A stretch of DNA of 64,000 nucleotides, taken from contig CAYQVO010000005.1 of NCBI GenBank assembly GCA_964421085.1, positions 1 to 64,000 of the forward strand, written 5' to 3'. The notes beneath the pieces were generated by a model, which had not been told where the DNA came from, ran no database searches, and saw only the letters and a program-made list of their open reading frames with translations. The stretch comes from CAYQVO01 sp964421085 (GTDB lineage Bacteria > Bdellovibrionota_C > UBA2361 > CAYQVO01). Positions within the stretch are counted from its first letter, which is position 1; each line of letters starts with the position of its first letter. Both the position numbers and the translations under genes were made by a program. Positions 8,769 to 18,257 of this stretch are shown here, piece by piece.

Positions 8769-10991
8769 ATGATGGCGAAAAGTCTCGTGAAGGGAAATAT
8801 TCCAAAGATTTCATGTTTTATTGTTGTTTTCCTCATAGCAGCGGGTCTTGCCGCATATCGGGATTTTTGCCCGGGCAGCAATGAAAGAAGACTTATTATC
8901 AAAATGCGGATTGAGGTGCCGGGACCCCGCTTGTCCCAGGTATTCTTCAATGTCGGGGACGGCTTTAGGGAAACGTGTTCGTCGAAAATTATGATTGATG
9001 ATGACGAACTGGTGGAGCATGAGTTCCGGTTATCACCCAGAGCCATACGGTCAATTCGTTTTGATCCAATCGATGGAGCGGGCACGGTGCATATTCACGC
9101 GGTCACGGTTGGGAATAGACGAGGCGAAGTAATAAAGGAATTCGATTTATCGGATCTGGAAGCGGTAAACGACATCAGCAAAATTGAACAGCAGGACGGG
9201 ATATTGACTTTAAATGTGCCGGATGATGCAAAGGATCCAGTTCTGCACATAAAAAACTCTTCAATTGAAAAATCAGACTGGAAAGATCTCATCACGAAAA
9301 GTGCGCCGAAGTATCTCGGTTATGGTCTGCTCAGTCTGATTTGCCTGGCGAGTCTGAATTTTCTTTTGAAATTGATGCTTCAGGTGGTCGAATTCGACCT
9401 TCGTTCTTTTCCCTATCAGCCGGTTCTGGCGGCGTTTTTTGCAGGGGTGTCGATCTACGCTCCAAACCGCCTGTATTTCTCCGTGGAGGCGATGGTGTTT
9501 CCGATGACCATCCTTCTGGGTTTAATTGCGCTTGCACTTCTCTTTGTCAGACTTTTCGGAGTTGATTGGAATAAAGGGCTCGTTATTGTCTCCGGCGTTC
9601 TGCTTCTTAATTATGCGTATTATCCGATCACTGAGTTTGTGCCCCCGCAATGGCTGAACTTCCGGCTCTCAGGAATAATATATGGCGCTCTTGCGGCAGC
9701 CTTTGTCTTTATTGTTGCGAAATTGAATGCTTTTCAGGCCAAAGTCGCCGGTGATTTCATGAGTGTGTTCGTTATAAGCATAGCGGCAATTACTTCGGTG
9801 AATCTGGGCCTCTCTGTTTTGTCGGATCCTGACGAGCAAGTCAATGCCGGGGACAGTTTCGAAAGTCAATTCCAGTCTTATCTCTCTCAAAATCTGCGTT
9901 CCTCTCTGAATAATCGGGATTTCTATTTTATTATTCTTGACAGGTATCCCGGCGAGGAGACTTTGTTCCCGGAGACCGGGAGAGATAATCAGGACTTTTA
10001 CCGGGATCTGAGGGCGATGAAATTGGTCGTGCTGGAGAAGTCGAGAAGCAACTACGGAAAAACGGATCGATCTGTGTTGAGCATGTTGAATATGGACTAT
10101 TACAGCATGGCGAAGAAGGATGGATACAGGGAGGAGAATGCGCGGCTATGGAAATTCTTTAAGAGTCAGGGATTCAAGTTCGTATTTCTTCCTTCCAACT
10201 GGGCTTCAACTACGAAAAATAACAATGCGGATGTCGTGCTTAATCCATATCCACTGGATCTGACCGTTGTATCGAAAAATTCAATCTTTCAGGAGATCAT
10301 GTTTTTCGAACGAAGCTTTGTCGGATGGGTTTACTATTGCGCAAGGAATGTGATCTTCAGCGAGGCAATGCCTTCTCAGTCGGCAAATGAACTGCAGAAG
10401 AGGATCCAGAATCTTGAAAAAACTCAGGAGAGCAGCTTTCAGGCTCAATTCGACAAAGAGTCCCGGTTTAAATCCCTTGCAAAGCGCCACATTCCCGCCA
10501 CTTTTGAGAGCCTTTTAAAAGTGCCCCGAATATCCGGCAGGAAGATCGTCTTCGCGCATATTAATCATTGGGAATATATCGAGGACACAGTGCCTCTTTC
10601 GATGGCTCGTGTAAATGAATCAGTCAAAGCGCTTGTAAAAACCCTCGTTGAGGAATCGGAGCCGGAACCGGTAGTCGTAATTCTGTCCGACCACGGTGAC
10701 CGGCCATCGGCAAAAACAATTGAAGAGAACAGGAATATCTACGCACGATATGCATCTTTTCCGAATGAGCCCCTGAAGGAAGATGACATAAATACCTCCT
10801 GGTATCTGTTGAACAACATCCAGATATTCCATCTTCCGGAAGGAGGTGATGCAGCTGTCTACCCCGGAATGACGCCTGTGAATATCTGGAGATCGATACT
10901 GAATTACTATTTTCGCACCGAGTTCCCCCGGCTCGAAGATAAATGTTACTGGAGATGGCGAAATGATCGAGGTATCCGGGAAATAAGTTAG
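8769..10991 (+). CDS. Membrane protein with alkaline-phosphatase/sulfatase-superfamily domain
   Basis: The product is about 740 residues. It has a membrane anchor at residues 13-31, a soluble segment of about 150 residues, a block of roughly six to seven membrane helices at residues 185-360, then a C-terminal domain. That domain contains YFIILDRYPG (metal-binding Asp near residue 390) and VVILSDHGDRPS (DHG motif near residue 640). These are hallmarks of the alkaline phosphatase superfamily, which includes LTA-synthase-type phosphotransferases and sulfatases. The usual Cys/Ser sulfatase signature is not evident. It may modify the exported glycan with a phospho-group on the outer face. ATG 8769 follows the terminator T run without a ribosome site; a GTG at 8745 lies inside the hairpin. 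It is distantly similar in layout to the protein at 46227-47939. Confidence 0.65.
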   Translation: MMAKSLVKGNIPKISCFIVVFLIAAGLAAYRDFCPGSNERRLIIKMRIEVPGPRLSQVFFNVGDGFRETCSSKIMIDDDELVEHEFRLSPRAIRSIRFDPIDGAGTVHIHAVTVGNRRGEVIKEFDLSDLEAVNDISKIEQQDGILTLNVPDDAKDPVLHIKNSSIEKSDWKDLITKSAPKYLGYGLLSLICLASLNFLLKLMLQVVEFDLRSFPYQPVLAAFFAGVSIYAPNRLYFSVEAMVFPMTILLGLIALALLFVRLFGVDWNKGLVIVSGVLLLNYAYYPITEFVPPQWLNFRLSGIIYGALAAAFVFIVAKLNAFQAKVAGDFMSVFVISIAAITSVNLGLSVLSDPDEQVNAGDSFESQFQSYLSQNLRSSLNNRDFYFIILDRYPGEETLFPETGRDNQDFYRDLRAMKLVVLEKSRSNYGKTDRSVLSMLNMDYYSMAKKDGYREENARLWKFFKSQGFKFVFLPSNWASTTKNNNADVVLNPYPLDLTVVSKNSIFQEIMFFERSFVGWVYYCARNVIFSEAMPSQSANELQKRIQNLEKTQESSFQAQFDKESRFKSLAKRHIPATFESLLKVPRISGRKIVFAHINHWEYIEDTVPLSMARVNESVKALVKTLVEESEPEPVVVILSDHGDRPSAKTIEENRNIYARYASFPNEPLKEDDINTSWYLLNNIQIFHLPEGGDAAVYPGMTPVNIWRSILNYYFRTEFPRLEDKCYWRWRNDRGIREIS

Positions 10992-11019
10992 GCGGAGGCT
11001 GCAAAGGCCTGGTGCACCG

Positions 11020-11884
11020 ATGATCGGAGTATCGCAAACAGCATTCCGAGGCATGGGAAATCCAAAAGGACAGAAGCGTAATTTTGATGCACTGGAAAAG
11101 CGACGACTGCGTGCGGTGAGGCTTTTCGAGGAAGGAATGAACCAGAGCGAAGTTGCACGGAGGCATAAGGTTCCTCGGCAGACATCACACAGGTGGCACA
11201 AGGCATGGGAAAGCGGCGGTAGTGCAGCGTTGAAAAAGGCCGCGCGTGCGGGTCGAAAGGCGCGGCTCTCTGCTGAGCAGAAGAAGGAGCTGACAAAGGC
11301 GCTGCTTGAGGGACCACGGGCACATGGGTTTGAGACCGATGTGTGGACCCTGCCTCGGATGGCTCGACTCATGGAGAAGCTGACCGGTGTGACGTACCAT
11401 CCGGATCACATGAGCCGGTTGATGAAGCAGCTCGGGTTCAGTTATCAGCGACCTGCAAAGAGGGCACGGGAGCGAAATGAGAAGCAGATACTTGAGTGGA
11501 AGAAGACGGTCTGGCCGCGCATTAAAAAAAGCCCAAAAAGAGGGCAGGATCGTAATATTCGTTGATGAGAGCGGTTTGAGTGAACGGCCGCACTGCGTGC
11601 GGACATGGGCGCCTGTCGGGAAAACTCCCGTTATTACCCACAACTTCAGGTGCTGGAAGAACGCGTCAATCATTGCCGGGATTACGCACAACAGCTTCTA
11701 CTTCCGTATGCGTTCCGGCGCAGTGCGTAGACCTTTCGTAAAAACATTTCTGAAGCATCTCAAGCGGCACCTGTGTCGAAAACTGCTTGTGGTCCGGGAT
11801 GGGGTTGCAGTTCATCGATCCAGGGAGGGGAAGGCTTTCCTTGCGGAGAATCGAGGCAGAATCCTCTCGAGTGCCTCGAGATGA
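11020..11884 (+). mobile_element. IS630-family transposase, frame-disrupted and incomplete
   Basis: Two overlapping frames make one transposase. The first (11020-11565) has the N-terminal helix-turn-helix region (EVARRHKVPRQTSHRWHKAW) and the winged-helix linker up to KKTVWPRI. The second (readable from about 11521 to 11884) carries the first catalytic Asp in IVIFVDESGL and the second in LVVRDGVAVHRS. The change of frame falls on a run of seven As at 11524-11530; losing one A restores the frame. Transcriptional slippage on A runs is known for some IS630 members. However, the expected LPPYxPxLNPxE segment with the third catalytic acidic residue is absent, so this copy is probably dead. Terminal inverted repeats were not identified. 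Confidence 0.8.
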
Positions 11885-12256
11885 AATTGGAACGGAGAAG
11901 TTATCCATTCTTCTCAGTTCCGATCAGCAAAAGAATTCTGAATGGTTCAGGTTTTCGAATGTTAACACCTTATCGTCAGGGTAATTGCGATGCAAACGAT
12001 ACACCATGTGCTGCTTCAAGGCTCTCGGAGAGCCCTCCTGATGATGTAACAGGATTTTCGGGATGGAAGGACCGCGTAGTCCAATTTCGGCCGGTGTTCC
12101 GGGGATGACGGGACGGAAAGTCGTTTGTGGATTGATTACTGGGGTGCTCTTCCTGAGGTCCCGGTAACAGTAATGCCGGCGCGGGTGACAATACCGCTGA
12201 ATTTGCCGGCTGCTCTTTCCTTGCCTAAGCTCGATTAGGGCATATACTTCAAGTCT
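11885..12256. other. Non-coding spacer with a possible promoter
   Basis: No plausible complete gene is present. TTGCCT at 12221-12226 and TATACT at 12243-12248, 16 bases apart, form a possible promoter for the gene at 12257, which would then start almost at its first codon. The minus strand of 11924-12130 has a coding-like tail containing IPKILLHHQEG, reminiscent of the start of some glycosyltransferase domains; it is too degraded to name. Confidence 0.3.
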
Positions 12257-13786
12257 GTGGAACAAAATTGCGCCCATGCCGACTTGTCTGACCGCCTGCC
12301 TTCTGCGTTGAGAGAACTCTGTTCCGAAAGCCCCAATCTCCCGTCTTTTGAAGAGCTGTGCGCGTCTCCGGCACTCAGGGCAGGCATAATGCACGAGCGC
12401 CGGGCAGGGGTCTACATTCCTTCTCCGAGAAATGTTGATGACACCGCGCAGCGAAATGCGGACGAGGTGCTGAACATCCTTGAAGCCCGGTACAACGAGC
12501 AGCACTTTCTGGCTCGAAGGGATGACACACTTTTTGGCCATTTTATTTACGAGCTCAGGAATTTCCGTCTCACAGGAAGATCTTTGCTTCATGACATCTT
12601 CCATCTGCCAACTCAAGTGCAGACTTATCCTGTTTATCATCACTGCTTTGATAAACAGTCGGCACAGCAGGTAGTTCCATATTGCGCCGCCGAGGCAGAG
12701 AGCCTCAGTTACTACCGGTTTTCACATCCCTGCTTCCAGGGACCGGCAAAGGTGGCTGTGCACTACTTCGGCTCAACTGTACTTACTACGCCGGTTTGGG
12801 ATCGTGAGAATCCGCGCAAAGAGGACCTGTGGGGACTCGAAAAGACGATCTTCGGAGATGCTTTGACTTATGGGCTTGCCGGATCCATCGTTTGCGGATT
12901 CGTGGGCGGTGGTCTTGGACTATTTCTGCGGGGACTCACCGGCATACCATTGGAGGTGTGGGCATTGACCGGAGCCATCGCGGGCGGAGCTCTTGGCGGA
13001 CTGTCAAATCTCCTGCTGTATTCAGCAGAGATCTTGTACGAACTCGGGTCTGCTCTTAAAAATGCGATTGCTAAAAAATTCAGCCCTCTGTTTAAAAGTT
13101 CCGCCGAATACCGCGCAAATGAAATCCTGCTGCCGATTCATACAAGCTCACTGGGAATCTGGGAAAAAACCGAAAATCTCGGTGCCATTATCGATGGGTC
13201 GCACAGGGCTTCTTTGGAGTTTCGAAGTGAACATCCGTCCGTGCTCTCGCTCGAAAGGCTCGCCGATTTTTCATTCCCGTCTCGAATATCGAGGAAAGAA
13301 ACCCTTATCCAGCGATATAGTCTCGTCGAGAAATTACTGCAGGATAACAGGGATTACCTGCTCTCTGATGATTATTATCTCGACAGATTTGCGGGCTTTG
13401 GATCCCCGCCGCACACACAATGGCAAAGTGCTCTTGCATGCTTCAGGGCATCATGGAGACTTTTCCGTTCTCTCTTTTCGAGAACTGACCGCCCAATCTA
13501 TAAAGAGGGGGAAGTGACGATACAAGAGTCCGGAACAGACGTCTTATATTGGGGAATATTTCCCACAATTTTCTTCGCGGCCGGAGGAGTCATTATGCTG
13601 ACGCTTCCGATAGTCGAGTTGTTCAATCTCTGTGCCGGGAAAAAGGAAAAGGTGCGTCTGGCATTCAATCACTTTGCGGGCAAAGTAGCCCTTCACTCAG
13701 GTGAGAGAAAAGACCGGGAAGCCAGGTTTGATGAAGTATCCGCGCTGATCAGCCGGCGTATTGCCTTACTCGAGCAGAAAAAGTGA
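12257..13786 (+). CDS. Orphan 509-residue protein with glycine-rich hairpin membrane segments
   Basis: I do not recognise a family. Residues 1-200 look soluble. Residues 205-260 are a glycine-rich pair of hydrophobic helices (IVCGFVGGGLGLF, ALTGAIAGGALGGL) resembling glycine-zipper membrane hairpins. Residues 265-425 are soluble, and a further hydrophobic stretch lies at 431-458 (IFFAAGGVIMLTLP) before a basic C-terminus. The open frame begins at a GTG, and the first in-frame ATG is only at about residue 45, so the true start is uncertain. Glycine-zipper hairpins occur in toxins, phage lysis proteins and some effectors, but nothing else supports such a role. The gene is flanked by decayed IS630 copies and may have been acquired. 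Confidence 0.55.
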   Translation: MEQNCAHADLSDRLPSALRELCSESPNLPSFEELCASPALRAGIMHERRAGVYIPSPRNVDDTAQRNADEVLNILEARYNEQHFLARRDDTLFGHFIYELRNFRLTGRSLLHDIFHLPTQVQTYPVYHHCFDKQSAQQVVPYCAAEAESLSYYRFSHPCFQGPAKVAVHYFGSTVLTTPVWDRENPRKEDLWGLEKTIFGDALTYGLAGSIVCGFVGGGLGLFLRGLTGIPLEVWALTGAIAGGALGGLSNLLLYSAEILYELGSALKNAIAKKFSPLFKSSAEYRANEILLPIHTSSLGIWEKTENLGAIIDGSHRASLEFRSEHPSVLSLERLADFSFPSRISRKETLIQRYSLVEKLLQDNRDYLLSDDYYLDRFAGFGSPPHTQWQSALACFRASWRLFRSLFSRTDRPIYKEGEVTIQESGTDVLYWGIFPTIFFAAGGVIMLTLPIVELFNLCAGKKEKVRLAFNHFAGKVALHSGERKDREARFDEVSALISRRIALLEQKK

Positions 13787-13941
13787 TTGCCATGGACAGA
13801 TTCCAGGAGGCATGTTGGGCACGAGAACAGGGGGCGGAAGGGTTCCTTGACCGCGTTTCCGACCAGATCCGGACGGCACAATACAATGAATTTATGAAAG
13901 GACTCACGGAAACGGCGGGACAGGATCTGATTGAAGCTTTT

Positions 13942-14515
13942 TCAAAGCAACCCGGACGGAGCGAAGTACCAGTTGAGTCCATCGTCCAGGACGCTCAGGC
14001 CTTCAATTATTGCGTACTCGTTCTTCTGGAAATACGACAACAGTTTCTCATGATTTTCCGGAGATGCCTCTATGCATACAAGCGCCGGGGAGTAACGCAC
14101 AATGTCGAATCCGGCAAGAGCTGCCGGTTCATATCCTTCGATATCCATTGAGAGAAAGTCGATCTTTTCAACTCCGTTTCGTGCCAAAAGATCATTAAGT
14201 GTGGCTGTCTCAATGCGCTCAATGACCATGTTCTGCTGGATCGACAGCATTACCGCGCCAACCTGACTCTTTCTCGAGGAAATATGTCGTGCTGTTGCGT
14301 GAATAGTGAGATGCGCCTGCATCAATGAAAAAGCCGTTGGTTTTGTCTTTGAAAAAACAGCGGATCGCGAATTCCTCAGAAAACTGCGAATAATGGCTGC
14401 GGTCGTAATAGTAGAAATTCTGAAGGTTCGTCCGGCTCCTATGGGGAACCTCGATCAACAACAGCGCAAGAAGGCCTGCACAAAGCGCGCCTATTGGAAC
14501 GAGTTTCCGCCTCAT
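13942..14515 (-). pseudogene. FkbM-type methyltransferase remnant, membrane-anchored
   Basis: Two minus-strand frames give two halves of one family. The first (from ATG near 14515) has an N-terminal anchor (LVPIGALCAGLLALLLIEV) and then FFIDAGASHYSRNSTTYFLE, the FkbM SAM-binding start, ending near GWRG. The second (down to 13942) resumes with LNDLLARNGVEKIDFLSM followed by DIEGYEPAALAGFDI, the typical FkbM C-terminal half. The roughly 50 residues normally between them are missing and the frame changes, so an internal deletion has destroyed the gene. It is a separate sequence from the FkbM module in the 1865-7069 protein. Confidence 0.75.
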
Positions 14516-14699
14516 AATTACGCCTCCACGCAATCTCGCCATTCTCAAGGATACAACCTGCAAATCGCCCATCCAGCAGTTTCCCGCCGAACATAAAGAA
14601 ACCGATCATGAAGCCTGTTTAGACGCAGCTGTCAGAATTCAATATGCTCCGGAACCATGCAATACCCGCTCCAGTATGGAGGTCGTGGAATCATCTTTC

Positions 14700-15090
14700 C
14701 TTTTGTGCGAAGAGGATGTGTCCTCGACCAGGAGGATGATGAAGAAGGCGGCGATGGTCCGAGAGAGAGTAATCGCGCTCACATTTTGCACCAGCGGCAT
14801 CCTGGGTGGTCTGTTGTGGAAGTTGCAGAAGCCATTGATACGACGCCGAGGACAGTCATCAATATCTGCAGTACGTATGAGGAGCACGGGCTGGAGCGGA
14901 CATTGCACGACGACCCGCGGCCTGTGCGACCGCCGAAATGTGACGATCGGGTGCGTGCGAAGGTTGTGGCAAATGTGTGCAGTGATCCGCCTGAAGGGTT
15001 TGATCGCTGGACGCTTGACCTGTTGAAGGAGAAAGTTGAGAAGGCAGGAGTTGTTGATTCTATCAGTCGAGACACCATTGGTATATGCGG
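14700..15090 (+). pseudogene. IS630-family transposase, N-terminal fragment
   Basis: The plus-strand frame encodes the IS630 helix-turn-helix domain. VVEVAEAIDTTPRTVINI is the recognition region, followed by LERTLHDDPRPVRPP and SDPPEGFDRWTLDLL, and ending at SISRDTIG. After about 15090 the similarity stops and the frame continues over an unrelated minus-strand remnant. No catalytic DDE region is present. It differs in sequence from the IS630 copy at 11020-11884, so at least two separate elements have decayed here. Confidence 0.7.
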
Positions 15091-15109
15091 TTTCCGAAGC
15101 AATCGCCCT

Positions 15110-15425
15110 TGTGACTCACGAGGCCCTGGATTTCATGCACGGAAAATTCAGCAGCGTCGGTGGTGTCTGGAGAAGCAGATAACAGTTGCAAAGGACGGCT
15201 TTTTGTTCGATGCATTTTTCCAGTTCATCAAAAGCGTCTTTGCGTGCAGGGTGTATTTATACGCCTGGAACTATTTTTTCGTGTTCGCGCGACAGTTTGA
15301 GGACATAGTCTTTCGGGACATGGAAGTTCGAGACTCCTTCCATGCAAAGGTGACCATCCCCTTCCTGTTGTTCCGGGCGGCGCGACTCCCGCACGAAAAT
15401 GACGATGCCCGGGCTGATTCAGATA
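15110..15425 (-). pseudogene. Amidohydrolase remnant
   Basis: Read on the minus strand, one frame gives NFHVPKDYVLKLSREHEKIVPGV, a TAA stop at 15257-15259, and then IHPARKDAFDELEKCIEQKAV in the same frame. This matches the part of metal-dependent TIM-barrel amidohydrolases where a VSIHP... strand is followed by the ELE and KWLP helices. Both ends are lost and an in-frame stop is present, so it is a dead fragment. It abuts the IS630 fragment, which may have caused the truncation. Confidence 0.55.
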
Positions 15426-15534
15426 TTAGAGCCTGAAGAAAAGAGCAGGAGCACGGGGAACTGGATGTTCTGGCGGGTGCGAGGGTACTGATGCAGGAAA
15501 ACTTGTCGCCCGGGTAGGTGGTTGATTCTATTGC

Positions 15535-16476
15535 CTATTCCCCAGCGGTTCGGAGATGAAAATTCATTGCATCCATGAGATTCGGGCTCACTTCCTCGAT
15601 TCCAGGCCCCGGCTCCCGTAGAGTATGAAGGATGTCCCGAAGCCTCTCCTCGCAGAGACTCCCGGTTACAGAAACATGGCTGCCGATGTGATTGACTATG
15701 CAGAGGGGCAATGTTTCGCGCAGAACGCCTGCGGCCTTGTGGGGATCATTGAGTTCGTGAATCAGAAGCTTCTTCCCGCACAATTCTCTGCAGACCTTAT
15801 CGACAGGACCAGCGCTTGCAACTTCTCCTTTCCTCAAAACGATCAAGGTGTCCGCAAGGCGCTCGATAACATCCATCCTGTGAGACGAGACTATAAAGCT
15901 TCTGGTCTCCGCTTCGGCTTCGAAGATCTCGGCAAGCTCGCTTGTTCTTTGAACATCGAGGCCGTCAAAAGGCTCGTCGAAGAGAAAAAGTGCGGGAAGA
16001 GAAAGAAACCCGATGGCAGTCTGGACGCGCCTTCTCTCGCCTTTTGACAACTCCCTTCCAAGCTTTGGGAGCAGGGGTCCCAGATTCAGAAGATCGATGT
16101 ATTTCCGTCCTTCCTTCCTGTAGTACCGGGCATCGTTGTGCTTTATCCGGCACCAGAGCTCAACATAACTCTTCACTGATATGTCTCCAAATACCGATCC
16201 TGTTTCCGGACAGAAAGCCATTTGACGGGACGGCTCGAGAACGGTCTTCTCCTGACCTTGAATTCTCGACACGCTGCATGAACCTTGAGCTGGTTCGAGC
16301 AGGCCGAGAACCGTCTTTATCAGAGTTGATTTTCCGGCGCCATTATGGCCGATGATGCCTGTCACGCATCCTTTGACATCGAGCCAATCTATATTGAGGG
16401 CGACGAGGTCCTCATACGCAACTCTGAGGTTCTCGGCCTCGATAGAACACTTCGGGTAATGGACATTTGTTTTCAC
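15535..16476 (-). CDS. ABC transporter ATPase
   Basis: The product is 313 residues. I place the start at the GTG at 16476 because GGAGG precedes it by a normal distance and because the GTG overlaps the TGA of the permease gene (GTGA), which implies translational coupling; the longer upstream frame is a shadow of the permease. Walker A GHNGAGKST is near residue 40, the signature is LSKGERRRVQTAIG, Walker B is ALFLFDEPFDGLD, and the H-loop is SSHRMD. The C-terminal 90 residues form an extra domain. The type is that of CcmA/NatA-like single-ATPase exporters. It would power the adjoining permease, whose frame is broken. Substrate unknown. Confidence 0.85.
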   Translation of the reverse strand: MKTNVHYPKCSIEAENLRVAYEDLVALNIDWLDVKGCVTGIIGHNGAGKSTLIKTVLGLLEPAQGSCSVSRIQGQEKTVLEPSRQMAFCPETGSVFGDISVKSYVELWCRIKHNDARYYRKEGRKYIDLLNLGPLLPKLGRELSKGERRRVQTAIGFLSLPALFLFDEPFDGLDVQRTSELAEIFEAEAETRSFIVSSHRMDVIERLADTLIVLRKGEVASAGPVDKVCRELCGKKLLIHELNDPHKAAGVLRETLPLCIVNHIGSHVSVTGSLCEERLRDILHTLREPGPGIEEVSPNLMDAMNFHLRTAGE

Positions 16477-17770
16477 AGTTCCTCCAGGTGAGCCGCAAAC
16501 CACTTGGCATTTCTCTTGAGGAGCATGATAATTACAGCAGTGCTGAGTATCGTGTGCACGATCAATGTCCATAGCCTGGGAACTATCATAGGGGCGACCA
16601 GAACAGGAGCGAGGCCGACAACCGGCAGCGCGGTAAGGATCTCGCGAAACAGGCCGGCGCTTTCGTTCCGCAGCAGAAAGGAAAGCGCCCAACTCAAGGC
16701 GCCGAGGCTGCAGAAAACGAGCGGAACATACCGGTATAGAGAACTGAGAAGAGTGTGCCTTTCCTTCAGGTCGGCAATGGATGCGACTATTGTCGCAAGC
16801 GAAAAGCTTGCGAACATTGCGGGCAGCCACCACAACGCGGGGTAAATATCGCCACTGAAGAGATTGAGCGCCGTGTCATCTCTCAGGGTCTCCGTAAAAA
16901 GAAAGTAGCACAATGGAATGGAGGCTATGAAAAAAAGTCCAACCCGTAAGAGCGTAAGAATCCATATCGACAGATAAAAAGTCCCCTTGCCCGATGCCGC
17001 GACCAGAGGAAGCAGCGCGCCATTCTTTGCAAAATAGTCGAGGACCTTCCGGTGAGCTTTGAGCGCGAGCCACAATCCCATGATAACCAGAGATGTGACA
17101 TTCAATACTACCGCAACTGCAACCTGGATTTCCTCGAGAGAGACCGGGTGGCGCAGGCCGGAGGAATGGAAACGCCGCGATCCAAGGAGCTGATTGCTCC
17201 TTTCCCGTTTCTCGAGCGAATTTACGTATCGTTCCCTGAATCCGACGGTCTCACCGGTGATGCTGAGGAGAGCAATACTCCAGATGCTGTATGAGTTGGT
17301 TCCTCTTTCCTCCTCGTGAGCCACGACAACAGTATCCGGATGACACCTTCTACAGACATGGAGTCTTTCGAAATTACCATTGAAGAGTTCTGCATAATCA
17401 GAAACATCGAAGCCGGCAGGATCTCCCGTCTGAACTGCGACATCGAGCACGTCAGGGCGCACTCAGGCGACGAAGGCGCTTCTTTCAGTCTCCCCCCGGC
17501 CGTTTCCACATCCTTCCACTTGCAAACGCGGATTTCAGGAAGGCGGGCTCCGTTTCCATAAAGAAGTCGGCGGACAACGTTATTTTCCTCGATTTTCATC
17601 ATCGTTTTGCGGGCGCCTTCGGCATCCTGTTGCGAAATCTCGATGAAAACGGCGGTAAATACGAGCTGAACGAGAACGATGAGAACGCTTACCAGGAGGG
17701 GAAAAAGAAGGAGGGATGCAAAGAGCTTTGGAACTCGTATAAGAGACCATACAAGACGAAGTGAATTCAT
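16473..17770 (-). pseudogene. ABC-2 type permease with a frameshift near 17460
   Basis: The gene starts at the ATG at 17770 (MNSLRLVWSLIR) with a first membrane helix at residues 15-45. An outer soluble domain then changes frame near 17460, and the other frame carries the remaining soluble part and five to six membrane helices up to 16473. The switch is inferred because coding-like sequence (DVLDVAVQTGDPAGFDV) appears only in the second frame downstream of a TGA at about 17463-17465. The total span is 1298 bases, one base off a multiple of three, which fits a single indel. If the indel is real, the exporter is dead; if it is an assembly error, this is the intact partner of the ATPase at 15535-16476. 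Confidence 0.7.
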
Positions 17771-18064
17771 GGAACCCTATCCCCGGCCGGTGAGCATGTT
17801 CACGTCAGTATAATCGTCACGACACGTGATTCTGGTTCAATATTTTTGAAAGGATTACGCTCTCTTCGCCGAGAGTTGCCGCTGTGCGAGGGGCATGGAC
17901 AGGCAGAACAAGTCTGGAGCTTCAAGTGGGTTGCAGTTATCTGCGAAGACAGGAAGGAATCAGCAGCGATCACTCAGCCATATCAGGTTCTTCCATATTT
18001 CTTTAAGCTCGCGCGCCTGTTTTTCACGAGCGTCTTGACTCTCTTGCCGCTTGTACTCTCCTTC
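17771..18064. other. Spacer without a recognisable gene
   Basis: This stretch separates the ABC permease start from the aldehyde dehydrogenase remnant. Open frames on the plus strand here lack coding character and run over the antisense of the remnant. I see no RNA gene or terminator. Confidence 0.4.
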
Positions 18065-18200
18065 TCAGTGCTCCAGCGCCACCACCTTGATTTGAGTGAG
18101 CTCGTGAAAACCGCTTCTTCCGTTTTCTCCACCGATGCCTGACGCCTTCGTTCCTCCGAAGAGTGTGCAGTGTGTCACGCATACGCACTATTGACATTTA
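18065..18200 (-). pseudogene. Aldehyde dehydrogenase C-terminal remnant
   Basis: The minus strand encodes LFGGTKASGIGGENGRSG followed by FHELTQIKVVALEH and a TGA at 18065-18067. This is the conserved C-terminus of the aldehyde dehydrogenase superfamily (PFGGxKxSGxGxExG...L..YT..K.V). A piece just upstream, GRVNVNSAYA, fits the VN strand that precedes it but is in another frame. Nothing of the catalytic Cys region remains. It is a dead gene end. Confidence 0.65.
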
Positions 18201-18257
18201 CTCTGCCGTATGACGGATGCACTCACGAAGCTCGAAACGCCGCAATAAACGGATCGG

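Noticed and set aside
15090..15436. C-terminal half of the 259-codon plus-strand frame at 14657 as part of a transposase
   Set aside because: Transposase similarity stops near 15090 and the opposite strand shows an amidohydrolase remnant.
16477..16833. N-terminal extension of the ABC ATPase up to 16833
   Set aside because: The sequence there is antisense-like noise inside the permease gene; the GTG at 16476 has a ribosome site and overlaps the permease stop.
17846..18142. 98-codon plus-strand frame
   Set aside because: Its second half is the antisense of an aldehyde dehydrogenase C-terminus; no coding character of its own.
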